This document shows, one piece after another, positions 24,150-31,484 of a stretch of DNA of 54,379 nucleotides. A program made the position numbers and the translations under genes. Under the pieces are notes generated by a model. That model did no database searches. It saw only the letters and a list, made by a program, of their open reading frames with translations, and had not been told where the DNA came from. Each line of letters begins with the position of its first letter. Position 1 is the first letter of the stretch. Source of the DNA: CAIPFQ01 sp964641775 (GTDB lineage Bacteria > Chlamydiota > Chlamydiia > Chlamydiales > SM23-39). The stretch lies in contig CAZXLK010000002.1 of the NCBI GenBank assembly GCA_964641775.1, positions 1 to 54,379 on the forward strand, in the 5' to 3' direction.

Positions 24150-25070
24150 ATGATCGGAGTCGGACTTTCTTCAATACAAAGCATAACGCCTTATTGTGAA
24201 GCAATGGCCAGAGGAATTCGCGATGTTGCAGTACGCGTAGCTAAAGCAGTGGCTAGAGTTTTCACAGCAGTTGCACATTTGATTATTGCAGGTGGTACTT
24301 TGATAAAAGATTGGGTGATTCTACCTATTTGCGATAGAGTAAAATACTCTTTGGAGTGCATAGAAAGGTTCTTCGACGATTTGGAGGATGAACCAGCCGA
24401 CTATAATTTACGCAGGGTCCACCAACAAGGTGTAGACGTACATAGTGGCAATCGCGATAGACAAACAAGAGCGGCCATCGATTTGTTGAGAGCTCATCAA
24501 GGATTTATACCAACAGATAGAATCAATGAGGCAAAAGATCAATTCGTCAAATATCTATACAATGTTCGCATGAATCAGAATCAAAAGCAACTAGCAATCA
24601 GGGCTCTTTTAATACCTCAAGAAAGGGGTGAATCTTGGGGGCCATTGCTCGACGGTAATACCTGTTATGGAATATCAGGAAATGAGCTGATCGGCCGTCT
24701 TTACATATTTGCATCGTCATTATCCGGAAAGGAAATCACAAATGCAAAAATGAGCATGATTGGCGCTTTGAGTCGCTCTTATGATTCCTTTGGTGATAGA
24801 ATTTGTAATGATGGAAAAACAGAACGACAAGTCGTTTCGGTACTCCAAGGCCGCCTGAAAGGAGTTAATATTGACGACGCTCGAATTCAAGTCACTAAAC
24901 AACAAGCTATGCGAATGTTTTTTTATAGACCGGAAAATAGCAATCCCAATATTTCCTTACATGACCTGCGTCAAGCGGCAAATCATTTTTGCGATGAAAA
25001 TGCCGGTGTGAATAGAGCAGAGTTTATCGAAGAGATCCGGACATATGCGAGAAATTCAGGAATCGTTTAA
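24150..25070 (+). CDS. Hypothetical protein, possible effector or membrane-associated
   Basis: A 306-residue protein that I do not recognise. Residues 20-62 form an amphipathic-to-hydrophobic stretch (VAKAVARVFTAVAHLIIAGG) that could be a membrane segment. The rest is soluble and helical, with RQTRAAIDLLRAHQGFIPTD and a Cys/Gly/Arg-rich motif, RICNDGKTERQVVSVLQGRL (about 217-236), that looks conserved-type but is unassigned. It has a ribosome-binding site (ggagg) and is divergent from the acireductone-dioxygenase gene. It is followed by an intergenic stem-loop. Confidence 0.7.
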   Translation: MIGVGLSSIQSITPYCEAMARGIRDVAVRVAKAVARVFTAVAHLIIAGGTLIKDWVILPICDRVKYSLECIERFFDDLEDEPADYNLRRVHQQGVDVHSGNRDRQTRAAIDLLRAHQGFIPTDRINEAKDQFVKYLYNVRMNQNQKQLAIRALLIPQERGESWGPLLDGNTCYGISGNELIGRLYIFASSLSGKEITNAKMSMIGALSRSYDSFGDRICNDGKTERQVVSVLQGRLKGVNIDDARIQVTKQQAMRMFFYRPENSNPNISLHDLRQAANHFCDENAGVNRAEFIEEIRTYARNSGIV

Positions 25071-25121
25071 GTTGTACGATTTTTCCGTTCAATCGAACAT
25101 GAAATTTCCTCCGAGCAGAGA

Positions 25122-25137
25122 CGGGGCTTCTGCCCCG
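25122..25137. other. GC-rich stem-loop after the hypothetical gene
   Basis: CGGGGC-ttct-GCCCCG forms a perfect 6-bp stem 51 bp after the stop of the gene ending at 25070. No U-tract follows, so it is not a standard terminator; it may assist 3' processing or be a repeat fragment. A second small hairpin (gagc-tttt-gctc) lies about 35 bp further on. Confidence 0.4.
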
Positions 25138-25228
25138 CCCAGGGCTACTGATCGGACCTGTTTTGACTGGAGCTTTTGCTCTCTGTAAAACAAACAATTT
25201 ACTGTCTATTGGAAAATTCCAGATAGCC

Positions 25229-25234
25229 TATAAT
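25229..25234 (+). promoter_or_regulatory. Consensus -10 before the phospholipid operon
   Basis: A perfect TATAAT ends 8 nt before the ATG of the CDP-alcohol phosphatidyltransferase gene. The -35 region is weak (ctattg or nearby). No Shine-Dalgarno lies between the -10 and the ATG, so this fits a leaderless message. Confidence 0.5.
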
Positions 25235-25242
25235 AGCAGCCT

Positions 25243-25833
25243 ATGCTTACTATTTACTCTGTCAAACCTTATTTTCAAAGAATGCTCAAACCTTTACTGG
25301 ATTTCTTAATCCGGATGAGGATAACGCCTAATCAAGTCACTCTTTTTGCAATTCTTTTATCAATTGGCTTTGGAGCTTATTTTGCCTGGGCCGGCAAAGC
25401 GAGTTGGTGGTTAATGCCTATTGTGCTTTTAGTTCGCATGGCGCTCAATGCTCTCGATGGGATGTTGGCTAGGCAGTTACAGATGCAAAGCCATCTCGGA
25501 ACCTATCTTAATGAGCTCGGGGATATGGTATCCGATCTATTTCTATGCTTCCCCTTTGCCATTGTGTTTCCTTGGTCGATAGGATTTGTGTGCTTCTTGA
25601 GTCTGTTTAGCGAAATAGCAGGAGTTTTAGCTACGGCGATCGGCAAGAAACGGCGCTATGATGGCCCTATGGGAAAAAGCGACCGGGCATTTTGCTTAGG
25701 GCTTATGGGATTTTTAATGGCGTTTGGGTGGATCAGCGATATGGGGGCCATTTTGTTTTTTGGAGGCATGTCGTTTCTACTATTTCTTACTATCTTTTTT
25801 AGAATAAAAAATGCTCTAGCAGGTAATCAATGA
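25243..25833 (+). CDS. CDP-alcohol phosphatidyltransferase family, Asn-variant
   Basis: A 196-residue integral membrane protein with about six hydrophobic segments. The family motif DxxDGxxAR-x8-GxxxDxxxD appears as NALDGMLAR ... GTYLNELGD (residues 69-94). Asp72, Asp94 and the Arg are present, but the first and third acidic metal ligands are Asn69 and Asn90. I recall a YnbA-like subgroup with the same LNELGD pattern, so this may be a subfamily trait, not decay. The reaction would attach a CDP-linked lipid to an alcohol acceptor. It is the first gene of a three-gene overlapping operon with a CdsA-like and a PlsC-like gene, similar in content to E. coli ynbAB. Confidence 0.83.
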   Translation: MLTIYSVKPYFQRMLKPLLDFLIRMRITPNQVTLFAILLSIGFGAYFAWAGKASWWLMPIVLLVRMALNALDGMLARQLQMQSHLGTYLNELGDMVSDLFLCFPFAIVFPWSIGFVCFLSLFSEIAGVLATAIGKKRRYDGPMGKSDRAFCLGLMGFLMAFGWISDMGAILFFGGMSFLLFLTIFFRIKNALAGNQ

Positions 25834-26768
25834 TGGTGAATCCCGCAGGAGTTTGCATTTTAACTTATCTTTCCTTGCCTTTACTCGGTCGATTTATTTT
25901 AAGCAGGTTACGCTCAAAAATGAATCCTGATCTCTTTGTAGAAACAAGACAACGGATCCGTACATGGGGTGTTATTTTGCTTGTATTGAGCATAGCTGTC
26001 TTGCTGGGCAGATCGGGAATGTTGTGGTTTTTTGGCATTGTTAGCTTTTTGGCCTTTAAAGAGTATATTTCCATTATCCCAACTCGTCCTACAGATCGAA
26101 GGACTTTATTCTGGGCTTATTTGTCTATTCCGATTCAATATATTTTGATCGCTCAGGGTCATTTTGTCCTTTCTCTGATTTTCATTCCGATTTATGTCTT
26201 TCTATTCCTTCCTATTCGGTTGATCCTTTCCGGAGATACAATTCATTTTCTTCGCTCCCTTTCCCATTTTCATTGGGGCTTGATGGTATTTGTATTTTGC
26301 GTGGCGCATGGAGCGATGTTTTTCTTGCCTGAAGCGAGAGGTTTTCCTATAGACCAAAGGATTTTCACTATTTTGTATTTAATTACTTTGACTCAGGCGA
26401 ATGATATTGCTCAGTTTATTTCGGGTAAAATCTTTGGAAAGAGAAAGATCTTGCCTAAGATTTCTCCAGGGAAAACCTGGGAGGGTTTTATTGGAGGGGT
26501 TATTTTTTCAACAACTTTTGGGGCCGTATTAGGTCCTTTAATGACTCCGCTTTCTCCCACACTTGCCGCAATGTCGGGCCTGTTAATAAGCGTTGCAGGA
26601 TTTTTAGGAGACGTGACTTTTTCCGCTATGAAGCGGGATTTGAAAATTAAAGATACAAGCATGATGTTGCCGGGACATGGAGGGATTATCGATCGGATCG
26701 ATAGCTTGACATTCACGACACCTCTCTTCTTCCATTTTTTCAACTATTTCTGGATCATGCAGCTATGA
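25830..26768 (+). CDS. Phosphatidate cytidylyltransferase (CdsA/YnbB-like)
   Basis: A 312-residue membrane protein with about eight hydrophobic segments. It contains SPGKTWEGFIGG (about 211-222) and the CDP-diglyceride synthetase signature near the C-terminus (SAMKRDLKIKDTS ... LPGHGGIIDRIDS, about 266-293). It would make CDP-diacylglycerol from phosphatidic acid and CTP. It overlaps the preceding CDP-alcohol phosphatidyltransferase by 4 bp and the following acyltransferase by 4 bp. Whether it is the main CdsA of the cell or a second, specialised copy cannot be told from this window; the company of a YnbA-like gene favours the latter. Confidence 0.9.
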   Translation: MMVNPAGVCILTYLSLPLLGRFILSRLRSKMNPDLFVETRQRIRTWGVILLVLSIAVLLGRSGMLWFFGIVSFLAFKEYISIIPTRPTDRRTLFWAYLSIPIQYILIAQGHFVLSLIFIPIYVFLFLPIRLILSGDTIHFLRSLSHFHWGLMVFVFCVAHGAMFFLPEARGFPIDQRIFTILYLITLTQANDIAQFISGKIFGKRKILPKISPGKTWEGFIGGVIFSTTFGAVLGPLMTPLSPTLAAMSGLLISVAGFLGDVTFSAMKRDLKIKDTSMMLPGHGGIIDRIDSLTFTTPLFFHFFNYFWIMQL

Positions 26769-27451
26769 TTTTACGAACTTTATTTTTTCTTTTGGTAATC
26801 CGACCTTTAACCACCTTTTTACTGGGTATGAATATTCGGAATTTCAGCCATTTGCCAAAAAGAGGACCGACCATTGTGATTGCCAATCATAATAGCCATT
26901 TGGATGCTGTTGTGCTCATGTCTCTTTTTCCTCTAAGAATGCTGGCAAAGATTCATCCTGTTGCAGCCGAAGATTATTTTCTATCGAATCGCTTTTTGGC
27001 TTGGTTTTCTACTAAAATAATAGGAATTATCCCATTCAAACGGAAGGTTTTGAAGGAAAACCCTTTTGAACAAGTAGAAGAGGCTTTAAATCGAGGAAAA
27101 ATAATTATTTTCTTCCCCGAAGGAAGTAGAGGAGAAGCCGAGAAACTTTCTTCTATGAAAAGCGGAATTTTTCGCCTGGCTAAGAAATTTCCCCATATCC
27201 CTATTACCCCAGTCTTTCTTCATGGTCTTGGAAAAGCTTTGCCAAAAGGAGATCCAATCCTAGTCCCTTTTGTCGTCGATGTGGCGATAGGAACCCCGCT
27301 ACCTAGCTGTGAAGATCGCACCGTGTTTATGCAGTCCATTCACGATATATTTGAAGGCCTATCCAGAGAAATTCCTCATCTTCAAGAAATATCCAGTGTA
27401 AAAGATCAACCAGAATCCAGAGAGAATGGCAATTTGAGTCATAAGGCTTAA
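26765..27451 (+). CDS. 1-acylglycerol-3-phosphate acyltransferase (PlsC family)
   Basis: A 228-residue protein with an N-terminal hydrophobic anchor (LRTLFFLLVIRPLTTFLLG) and the acyltransferase block I NHNSHLD (41-47, catalytic His-x4-Asp) and block III FFPEGSRGE (about 117-125). It would acylate lysophosphatidic acid to phosphatidic acid, the substrate of the CdsA-like protein encoded just upstream, so the three genes form a short pathway from lysophosphatidate to a new phospholipid head group. The last 31 codons overlap the 3' end of a gene on the other strand. Confidence 0.9.
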   Translation: MILRTLFFLLVIRPLTTFLLGMNIRNFSHLPKRGPTIVIANHNSHLDAVVLMSLFPLRMLAKIHPVAAEDYFLSNRFLAWFSTKIIGIIPFKRKVLKENPFEQVEEALNRGKIIIFFPEGSRGEAEKLSSMKSGIFRLAKKFPHIPITPVFLHGLGKALPKGDPILVPFVVDVAIGTPLPSCEDRTVFMQSIHDIFEGLSREIPHLQEISSVKDQPESRENGNLSHKA

Positions 27452-27916
27452 GTTCGGCAAGAGCCGATGAAAAGCGAGTTCTGTTATTAGAATAGAGAGG
27501 ACAAATCGGGTCAAGCGAGCGGGTATAGAGATGAGTAAAAACTGAAAGAAGGGAATACTGCTTGATGGAGAGCAAATTGCGTAGATTTTATAAGGAACTC
27601 CTTTCAAGGGGCCTAGCAAAATAGCCCATACTCCTTTCTTTCTAAGATTGGTTTTTTCCCTTTGGACTATTCGATTTGAAACGCCCGGCAGAGACTCCAC
27701 GATACCTGCTACTTGCTCAAAATTTTTTCTTCCCCATTGATACATCAACCCACCTCCAATCAGAGCTCCGATCAAAGCGAAAAGACAACTCCAGGATGCT
27801 AATCTTAAGTCGAAAAGAACAAGATAAGTAAAAAAGATATCGGGAACAATAAAAAATAGCGTTGCCTCAGCAAAACCCCACAAGAAAGCAATAACCAGTA
27901 GCATAGGCCTATCCAT
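27359..27916 (-). CDS. Small membrane protein, VTT/DedA-like
   Basis: A 185-residue protein with about four to five hydrophobic segments. The N-terminal FLWGFAEATLFFIVPDIFFT and ALIGGGLMYQWGRKN, and a later LLGPLKGVPYKIYAI, resemble the VTT/DedA (SNARE-associated) family, some of which are lipid scramblases. The last 30 codons run antisense into the acyltransferase gene (overlap 27359-27451). Both C-termini look genuine: here a last membrane helix, FWLIFYTGYFLKM. A lipid-transport role would fit the neighbouring phospholipid operon. The family call is tentative. Confidence 0.65.
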   Translation of the reverse strand: MDRPMLLVIAFLWGFAEATLFFIVPDIFFTYLVLFDLRLASWSCLFALIGALIGGGLMYQWGRKNFEQVAGIVESLPGVSNRIVQREKTNLRKKGVWAILLGPLKGVPYKIYAICSPSSSIPFFQFLLISIPARLTRFVLSILITELAFHRLLPNLSLMTQIAILSGFWLIFYTGYFLKMRNFSG

Positions 27917-27938
27917 GTCCTGAGTAATCTTAGAGATA

Positions 27939-28334
27939 TTAAAGCCGTTGACACCGTAATATATAGGCTTTTTTTATAATGAAACCAAACTTTTCTGAAA
28001 GCGGTTCAATTGAAAAATCTTTTGGAGATTCTTTAACTCCGCCATTAGTAAGAGTACAGGCTTCTTGTAAAAACGAAACAACTGGATCAGTATTATCAAG
28101 AATTACTATCCGTGAAAGCTGAAGAAGCTCCTCTGTACTTAAAGCAACTTGAATTTTAGAAATCACCTTTGAGTAAGCATTTTTATCCGCAGAACTAAGC
28201 CAGGAAGCTGAGGCTACGACATCCCATTTTTCCAATGAATCTTCTCTAAGAAAAAGCGCGAAGAGCACAATGGCTCCATTTTTTTCCTCAAGAAACTGGA
28301 CAACAGATTTGAGCTTTTCCAAAATCTCTTTCAT
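27939..28334 (-). CDS. Hypothetical partner of the HEPN protein
   Basis: A 131-residue protein beginning MKEILEKLKSVVQFLEEKNG. The segments FALFLREDSLEKWDVVASAS and STEELLQLSRIVILDNTDPV look like those of a conserved unknown family that I recall sitting next to HEPN genes. No nucleotidyltransferase motif (GSxxxGxxxSDxDL) is present, so it is not the usual MNT partner. Its ATG overlaps the stop of the HEPN gene (ATGA), indicating coupling. A role as antitoxin or regulatory partner is inferred from the arrangement alone. Confidence 0.7.
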   Translation of the reverse strand: MKEILEKLKSVVQFLEEKNGAIVLFALFLREDSLEKWDVVASASWLSSADKNAYSKVISKIQVALSTEELLQLSRIVILDNTDPVVSFLQEACTLTNGGVKESPKDFSIEPLSEKFGFIIKKAYILRCQRL

Positions 28335-28726
28335 AATTTTTTCAGTAAAACCTCTACAGAATCTAGCAACAACTTCACACTTTTATTCGTTTGTTTCTGT
28401 GAAGAATAGCGCATTTCAGGGTCCCAAGACCTAACAATAGACCATTCAGCAAACACTTCACCTTCTTTAATTTCGTGTTCAATCCCTGAAAGATGTAGCA
28501 GCATGTCCAAGTCATGCGTTTTGAAAGATTTTAACCCTTCAAATTCATTTTTTGTATTTGGATAACCTTTCCATCGTAAGGTTTCGCATATCCTTTTTTT
28601 TAAAGCTAACTCTATCGCATAACCTATAGTATATCTAGCCCAATCCAAACGCCCAGAATCAAATAAAAGCTTAGCATCTTCTATTCGTTGTTTAGAAAGA
28701 GCTTGCAATTCTTCTACCGTAATCAA
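28331..28726 (-). CDS. HEPN-domain protein
   Basis: A 131-residue, four-helix type protein with the HEPN look: RIEDAKLLFDSGRLDWARYT followed by IGYAIELALKKRICETL, then FKTHDLDMLLHLSG and a C-terminal helix (SVKLLLDSVEVLLKKL). The catalytic HEPN motif R-x4-6-H is not clearly formed (a His lies in KTHDLD, without the Arg at proper distance), so it may be a non-nucleolytic member. Two-gene HEPN modules often act as toxin-antitoxin or stress systems. The gene is read first, then its partner, with a 4-bp overlap. Upstream lies about 200 bp without recognisable features, then a palindrome mosaic. Confidence 0.75.
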   Translation of the reverse strand: MITVEELQALSKQRIEDAKLLFDSGRLDWARYTIGYAIELALKKRICETLRWKGYPNTKNEFEGLKSFKTHDLDMLLHLSGIEHEIKEGEVFAEWSIVRSWDPEMRYSSQKQTNKSVKLLLDSVEVLLKKL

Positions 28727-28926
28727 CCGACCCTAATTTCTTAAAAAATTTCAGTTTTTCGAAACAGTAAAAGAAGTCTACAGAGGATGATAAAAAAAGT
28801 GTATCTCTTTCCCAGGTTGTCGTGGTTAGGTACTCAGAAATGTGCCACCAGCGTGCCATTTCAACTATATACAAGTTATTTTTAGTTCGATTTTTTTTTA
28901 AGACTTTTTTGATTTTCCCTATGAGA

Positions 28927-29533
28927 TTGCTTGGAGTGGGACCCCCTCGCGCAGCGCTTCGCGCTTGCTGCCGGGGCAGCGATCCTCTCCGGTTTTTCGA
29001 AACGAAAAACATCGGAGAGGATTCGAGTCCCACACGCGATGCACTTAAGGTGAACACTATGTTCATGCGGGGACAGGGCTTCGCCCTTTCCCCTGCACCC
29101 CTTTCCCACAGGCGTGCGCTTTGCCACGCCTGGGACGCCCCAGATCCGCCTACCCGCCAGGGTAAGCGAGGCAACTGCTTGCCTCGCGGGGCGAGATCTG
29201 GCTGAGGGCGTTGTTTTGCCTATGCAAAACCGCCCGATGCGCGGAGCTGCCGGGCCGGCGATCCTCTCCGGTTTTTCGAAACGAAAAACATCGGAGAGGA
29301 TTCGAGTCCCACACGCGATGCACTTAAGGTGAACACTATGTTCATGCGGGGACAGGGCTTCGCCCTTTCCCCTGCACCCCTTTCCCACAGGCGTGCGCTT
29401 TGCCACGCCTGGGACCCCCTCGCGCAGCGCTTCGCGCTTGCTGCCGGGGCGGCGATCCTCTCCGGTTTTGCTAAAAGCAAAACATCGGAGAGGATTCGAG
29501 TCCCACACGCGATGCACTTAAGGTGCATCGCTT
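28927..29533. repeat. Mosaic of GC-rich palindromic repeats beside tRNA-Leu
   Basis: This stretch is a patchwork of modules. A 156-bp block occurs at 28981-29136 and again at 29260-29415, and its first 77 bp in variant form at 29454-29530. A 40-bp leader (accccctcgcgcagcgcttc onward) precedes the first and third copies, at 28941 and 29414. The modules are themselves hairpins: gatcctctccgg...catcggagaggat, aggcgtg-cgctttgc-cacgcct and gggcgttgttttgcc...gcaaaaccgccc. The segment begins with ttgcttggagtgggac (28927-28942), a one-mismatch copy of the tRNA-Leu 3' end. Long open frames here exist only because of the repeats and show no protein family. The 200 bp between 28727 and 28926 hold nothing I can name. 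Confidence 0.9.
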
Positions 29534-29568
29534 CCGAGCGATTTTTTGCTCGGCAAAAAATTGCTCGG
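29534..29568 (-). other. Perfect-looking hairpin overlapping the tRNA-Leu 3' end
   Basis: On the minus strand the sequence reads CCGAGC-A-ATTTTTTGC, a CGA loop, then GCAAAAAAT-C-GCTCGG: a 15-pair stem with one mismatch. Its first arm is the tRNA acceptor 3' strand, so the precursor RNA could fold into this hairpin in competition with the tRNA. The T-rich arm could also serve as a terminator. Its role is inferred. Confidence 0.6.
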
Positions 29569-29644
29569 AGTGGGACTCGAACCCACACGGGGTTGCCCCC
29601 AAGGGATTTTAAGTCCCTAGTGTCTACCATTCCACCATCCAAGC
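29562..29644 (-). tRNA. tRNA-Leu (anticodon UAA)
   Basis: The minus strand folds into an 83-nt class II tRNA. The acceptor pair is GCTTGGA/TCCGAGC with discriminator A. The anticodon stem-loop is AGGGA-CTTAAAA-TCCCT with TAA at positions 34-36. The long variable arm is GGGG-GCAA-CCCC, and the T-arm is GTGGG-TTCGAGT-CCCAC. It reads UUA (and by wobble UUG) codons. CCA is not encoded. It lies 39 bp downstream of the gene starting at 30373 on the same strand, so it could be co-transcribed. Confidence 0.96.
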
Positions 29645-29683
29645 AAGAAAAGGGGTTCATTTTATCGAACCCCTGATTTGGAA

Positions 29684-30373
29684 TCAACTTTCCTCGGGAG
29701 GAGTTTCTTCATCATCAGATTCCGGAAGAGGGGGCTCGAAGAGGACGTCTTCGTACTTTTCCTCTTTGGGAGTGAACATTTCCGATTCCTCGGTTTCAGC
29801 AGTTCGATAACGGCTGAGAGAATCTTTGATAAGGGTGGGAGGTGGAGGGAAAAGCTTGGAAATATAAGATGGCGCTTTTGGTTCTTCTCCATGAGATTCG
29901 GTTGGAGGGGGTTCTTCCGAAAAGGACCTTTCTTCCATTGGCGGAGGGGTTTCGCGCATGGGGGATTCGGGCCTTGGGCCACGGCGGCCACGGCGTCTTT
30001 TGCCCTGTTTACGATCCATGGGAGGATGCTCTCGCTCTTCAGAATCAAAAGCTTTATCTTCCCGAGTGCGAACACCGCCTTCTCTGCCACCCCCGATCTT
30101 AATAGACCTTTCCGGAGCGGCATTTTTTAGCTGCATGCGCACTTCTTTGATCTCTATAACTTCATAGTCGCTGACCGGAACTAGGAAAGATTTTGGTCTT
30201 TCTTGCGAACGGAAAAAAAGGGATCTTCCAAAAGAAACGACTTCGATGGATTCAACGTAGTATTCCTCTTGCCCTGCTGCTTTGCTGTTTCTCACCAGGA
30301 GTTTGCATCCTTCCCGGGGCATAATCACAGTTTCGATGATAGGTTCTCGTGTAAAATTCACTGAAATTTCCAA
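29684..30373 (-). CDS. Chlamydia-type conserved hypothetical protein (CT504 position)
   Basis: A 229-residue protein with a globular N-terminal 90 residues (VNFTREPIIETVIMPREGCK; YYVESIEVVSFGRSLFFRSQ; VSDYEVIEIKEVRMQL) and a disordered tail rich in Pro, Glu, Arg and Ser (GKRRRGRRGPRPESPMRETP). It sits directly downstream of gapA, where C. trachomatis has CT504, so it is probably the counterpart; the sequence itself suggests no enzyme. The basic tail could bind nucleic acid. It is probably transcribed with or just after gapA (33-bp gap). Confidence 0.75.
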   Translation of the reverse strand: MEISVNFTREPIIETVIMPREGCKLLVRNSKAAGQEEYYVESIEVVSFGRSLFFRSQERPKSFLVPVSDYEVIEIKEVRMQLKNAAPERSIKIGGGREGGVRTREDKAFDSEEREHPPMDRKQGKRRRGRRGPRPESPMRETPPPMEERSFSEEPPPTESHGEEPKAPSYISKLFPPPPTLIKDSLSRYRTAETEESEMFTPKEEKYEDVLFEPPLPESDDEETPPEES

Positions 30374-30406
30374 TTTTTAAATTGTTGTTGATTTGGAGCG
30401 GTATCA

Positions 30407-31411
30407 TCATTCTTTCAACGCCATATACTCCAACAGGTCGACAATCCGGTGGGCATACCCCATCTCGTTGTCATACCATGCAATTAACTTATAAAAACGG
30501 CTGTTCAACTCAATTCCTGCCAATTTGTCAAAAATGCAAGAATAATGAACGCCGATAAAATCAGACGAAACCAATTGCTGGTCCGTCGTGATCAGGATGC
30601 CTTTTAGATTTGTTTTTGCTGCGGCATCCATTGCGTTTGAAATTTCTGCATAGGTTGTACTCTTCGATAAACGGACTGTCAGATCAACAACCGATACATC
30701 AATTGTAGGAACGCGGAAAGCCATACCCGTTAACTTGCCTTTCAATTCAGGCAAACAGGCAATCACTGCCTCGGCAGCGCCTGTATGAGCGGGGATGATA
30801 TTGTAGCCGGCTGCCCTTCCGCCTCGCCAATCTTTATGAGATGGGCCATCGACAGTTGGCTGGCTAGCTGTAAGAGAATGGACTGTTGTCATAAGCCCTT
30901 CTTCAATTCCAAAAGAATCAAGAAGCACTTTGCATAGCGGCGCCAAGCAATTGGTCGTGCATGATGCATTTGATATGACAAAATCCTTTTTAGAATCATA
31001 TTTTTGATGGTTCACTCCCATCACATAGGTAGGAACGTCTCCTTTGCAAGGAGCAGAAACAATGACCCGTTTAGCACCGGCTTCCAAGTGTTTTTTTGCA
31101 TCTTCTGCCTTAGTGTAACGTCCCGTCGATTCCACAACATAATCAACGTTGTGCTGTTTCCAGGGAAGTTTTGTAGGATCTTTTTCTGCAGAGACTGCAA
31201 TTCTTTTCCCATCAATGATGAGAGCATTTGCCTCAGAGGCAACACTTTTAGCAAATGTACCGTGCGTCGTATCGTACTTGAAAAGATAGGCTAAATTATC
31301 CGGAGGAACCAGATCGTTGATAGCAACAATCTCTACATTTTTTTGCAGAGCGTTTCGAAGGACTAAACGGCCGATCCTTCCAAATCCATTGATCGCGATC
31401 CGTTTGGCCAT
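30407..31411 (-). CDS. gapA: Glyceraldehyde-3-phosphate dehydrogenase
   Basis: This NAD-dependent glycolytic enzyme of 334 residues has the Rossmann start RIAINGFGRIGRL (3-15), the active-site ASCTTNCLAP (about 149-158) with its Cys, the SLTASQPTVDGPSHKDWRGG loop, and C-terminal WYDNEMGYAHRIVDL. Length is standard. A ribosome-binding site (ggagg) precedes the ATG, and its own promoter appears at 31449-31476, so gapA need not depend on the ribosomal protein operon upstream. Position after rplQ is the same as in Chlamydia. Confidence 0.97.
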   Translation of the reverse strand: MAKRIAINGFGRIGRLVLRNALQKNVEIVAINDLVPPDNLAYLFKYDTTHGTFAKSVASEANALIIDGKRIAVSAEKDPTKLPWKQHNVDYVVESTGRYTKAEDAKKHLEAGAKRVIVSAPCKGDVPTYVMGVNHQKYDSKKDFVISNASCTTNCLAPLCKVLLDSFGIEEGLMTTVHSLTASQPTVDGPSHKDWRGGRAAGYNIIPAHTGAAEAVIACLPELKGKLTGMAFRVPTIDVSVVDLTVRLSKSTTYAEISNAMDAAAKTNLKGILITTDQQLVSSDFIGVHYSCIFDKLAGIELNSRFYKLIAWYDNEMGYAHRIVDLLEYMALKE

Positions 31412-31448
31412 TAATCAGCCCCTCCATAGACTAGTCTTAAGTTTGATA

Positions 31449-31476
31449 ATTGTACCAAAAAAAGGAGTAACTGCAA
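31449..31476 (-). promoter_or_regulatory. Probable gapA promoter
   Basis: On the minus strand TTGCAG (31476-31471) and TACAAT (31454-31449) are separated by 16 bp in the gap between rplQ and gapA. The resulting leader of about 30 nt contains the gapA ribosome-binding site (ggagggg). The T-run just upstream of the -10 may weaken read-through from rplQ, though no terminator hairpin is evident. Confidence 0.55.
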
Positions 31477-31484
31477 AAAAGTTT

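Noticed and set aside
28692..29517. Long overlapping open frames on both strands (100-210 codons) in the palindrome mosaic.
   Set aside because: They consist of the same repeat modules translated several times (CIACGTRILSDVF-type text from tRNA-end-like sequence), have no family signature, and overlap each other on both strands.
28927..29644. Integrated prophage or genomic island at tRNA-Leu.
   Set aside because: The duplicated tRNA end would fit, but there is no integrase, and the interval of about 630 bp holds only palindromic repeats.
29220..29687. 155-codon minus-strand frame spanning tRNA-Leu.
   Set aside because: It translates the tRNA gene itself (GGMVDTRDLKSLGGNPVWVR), a common artefact.
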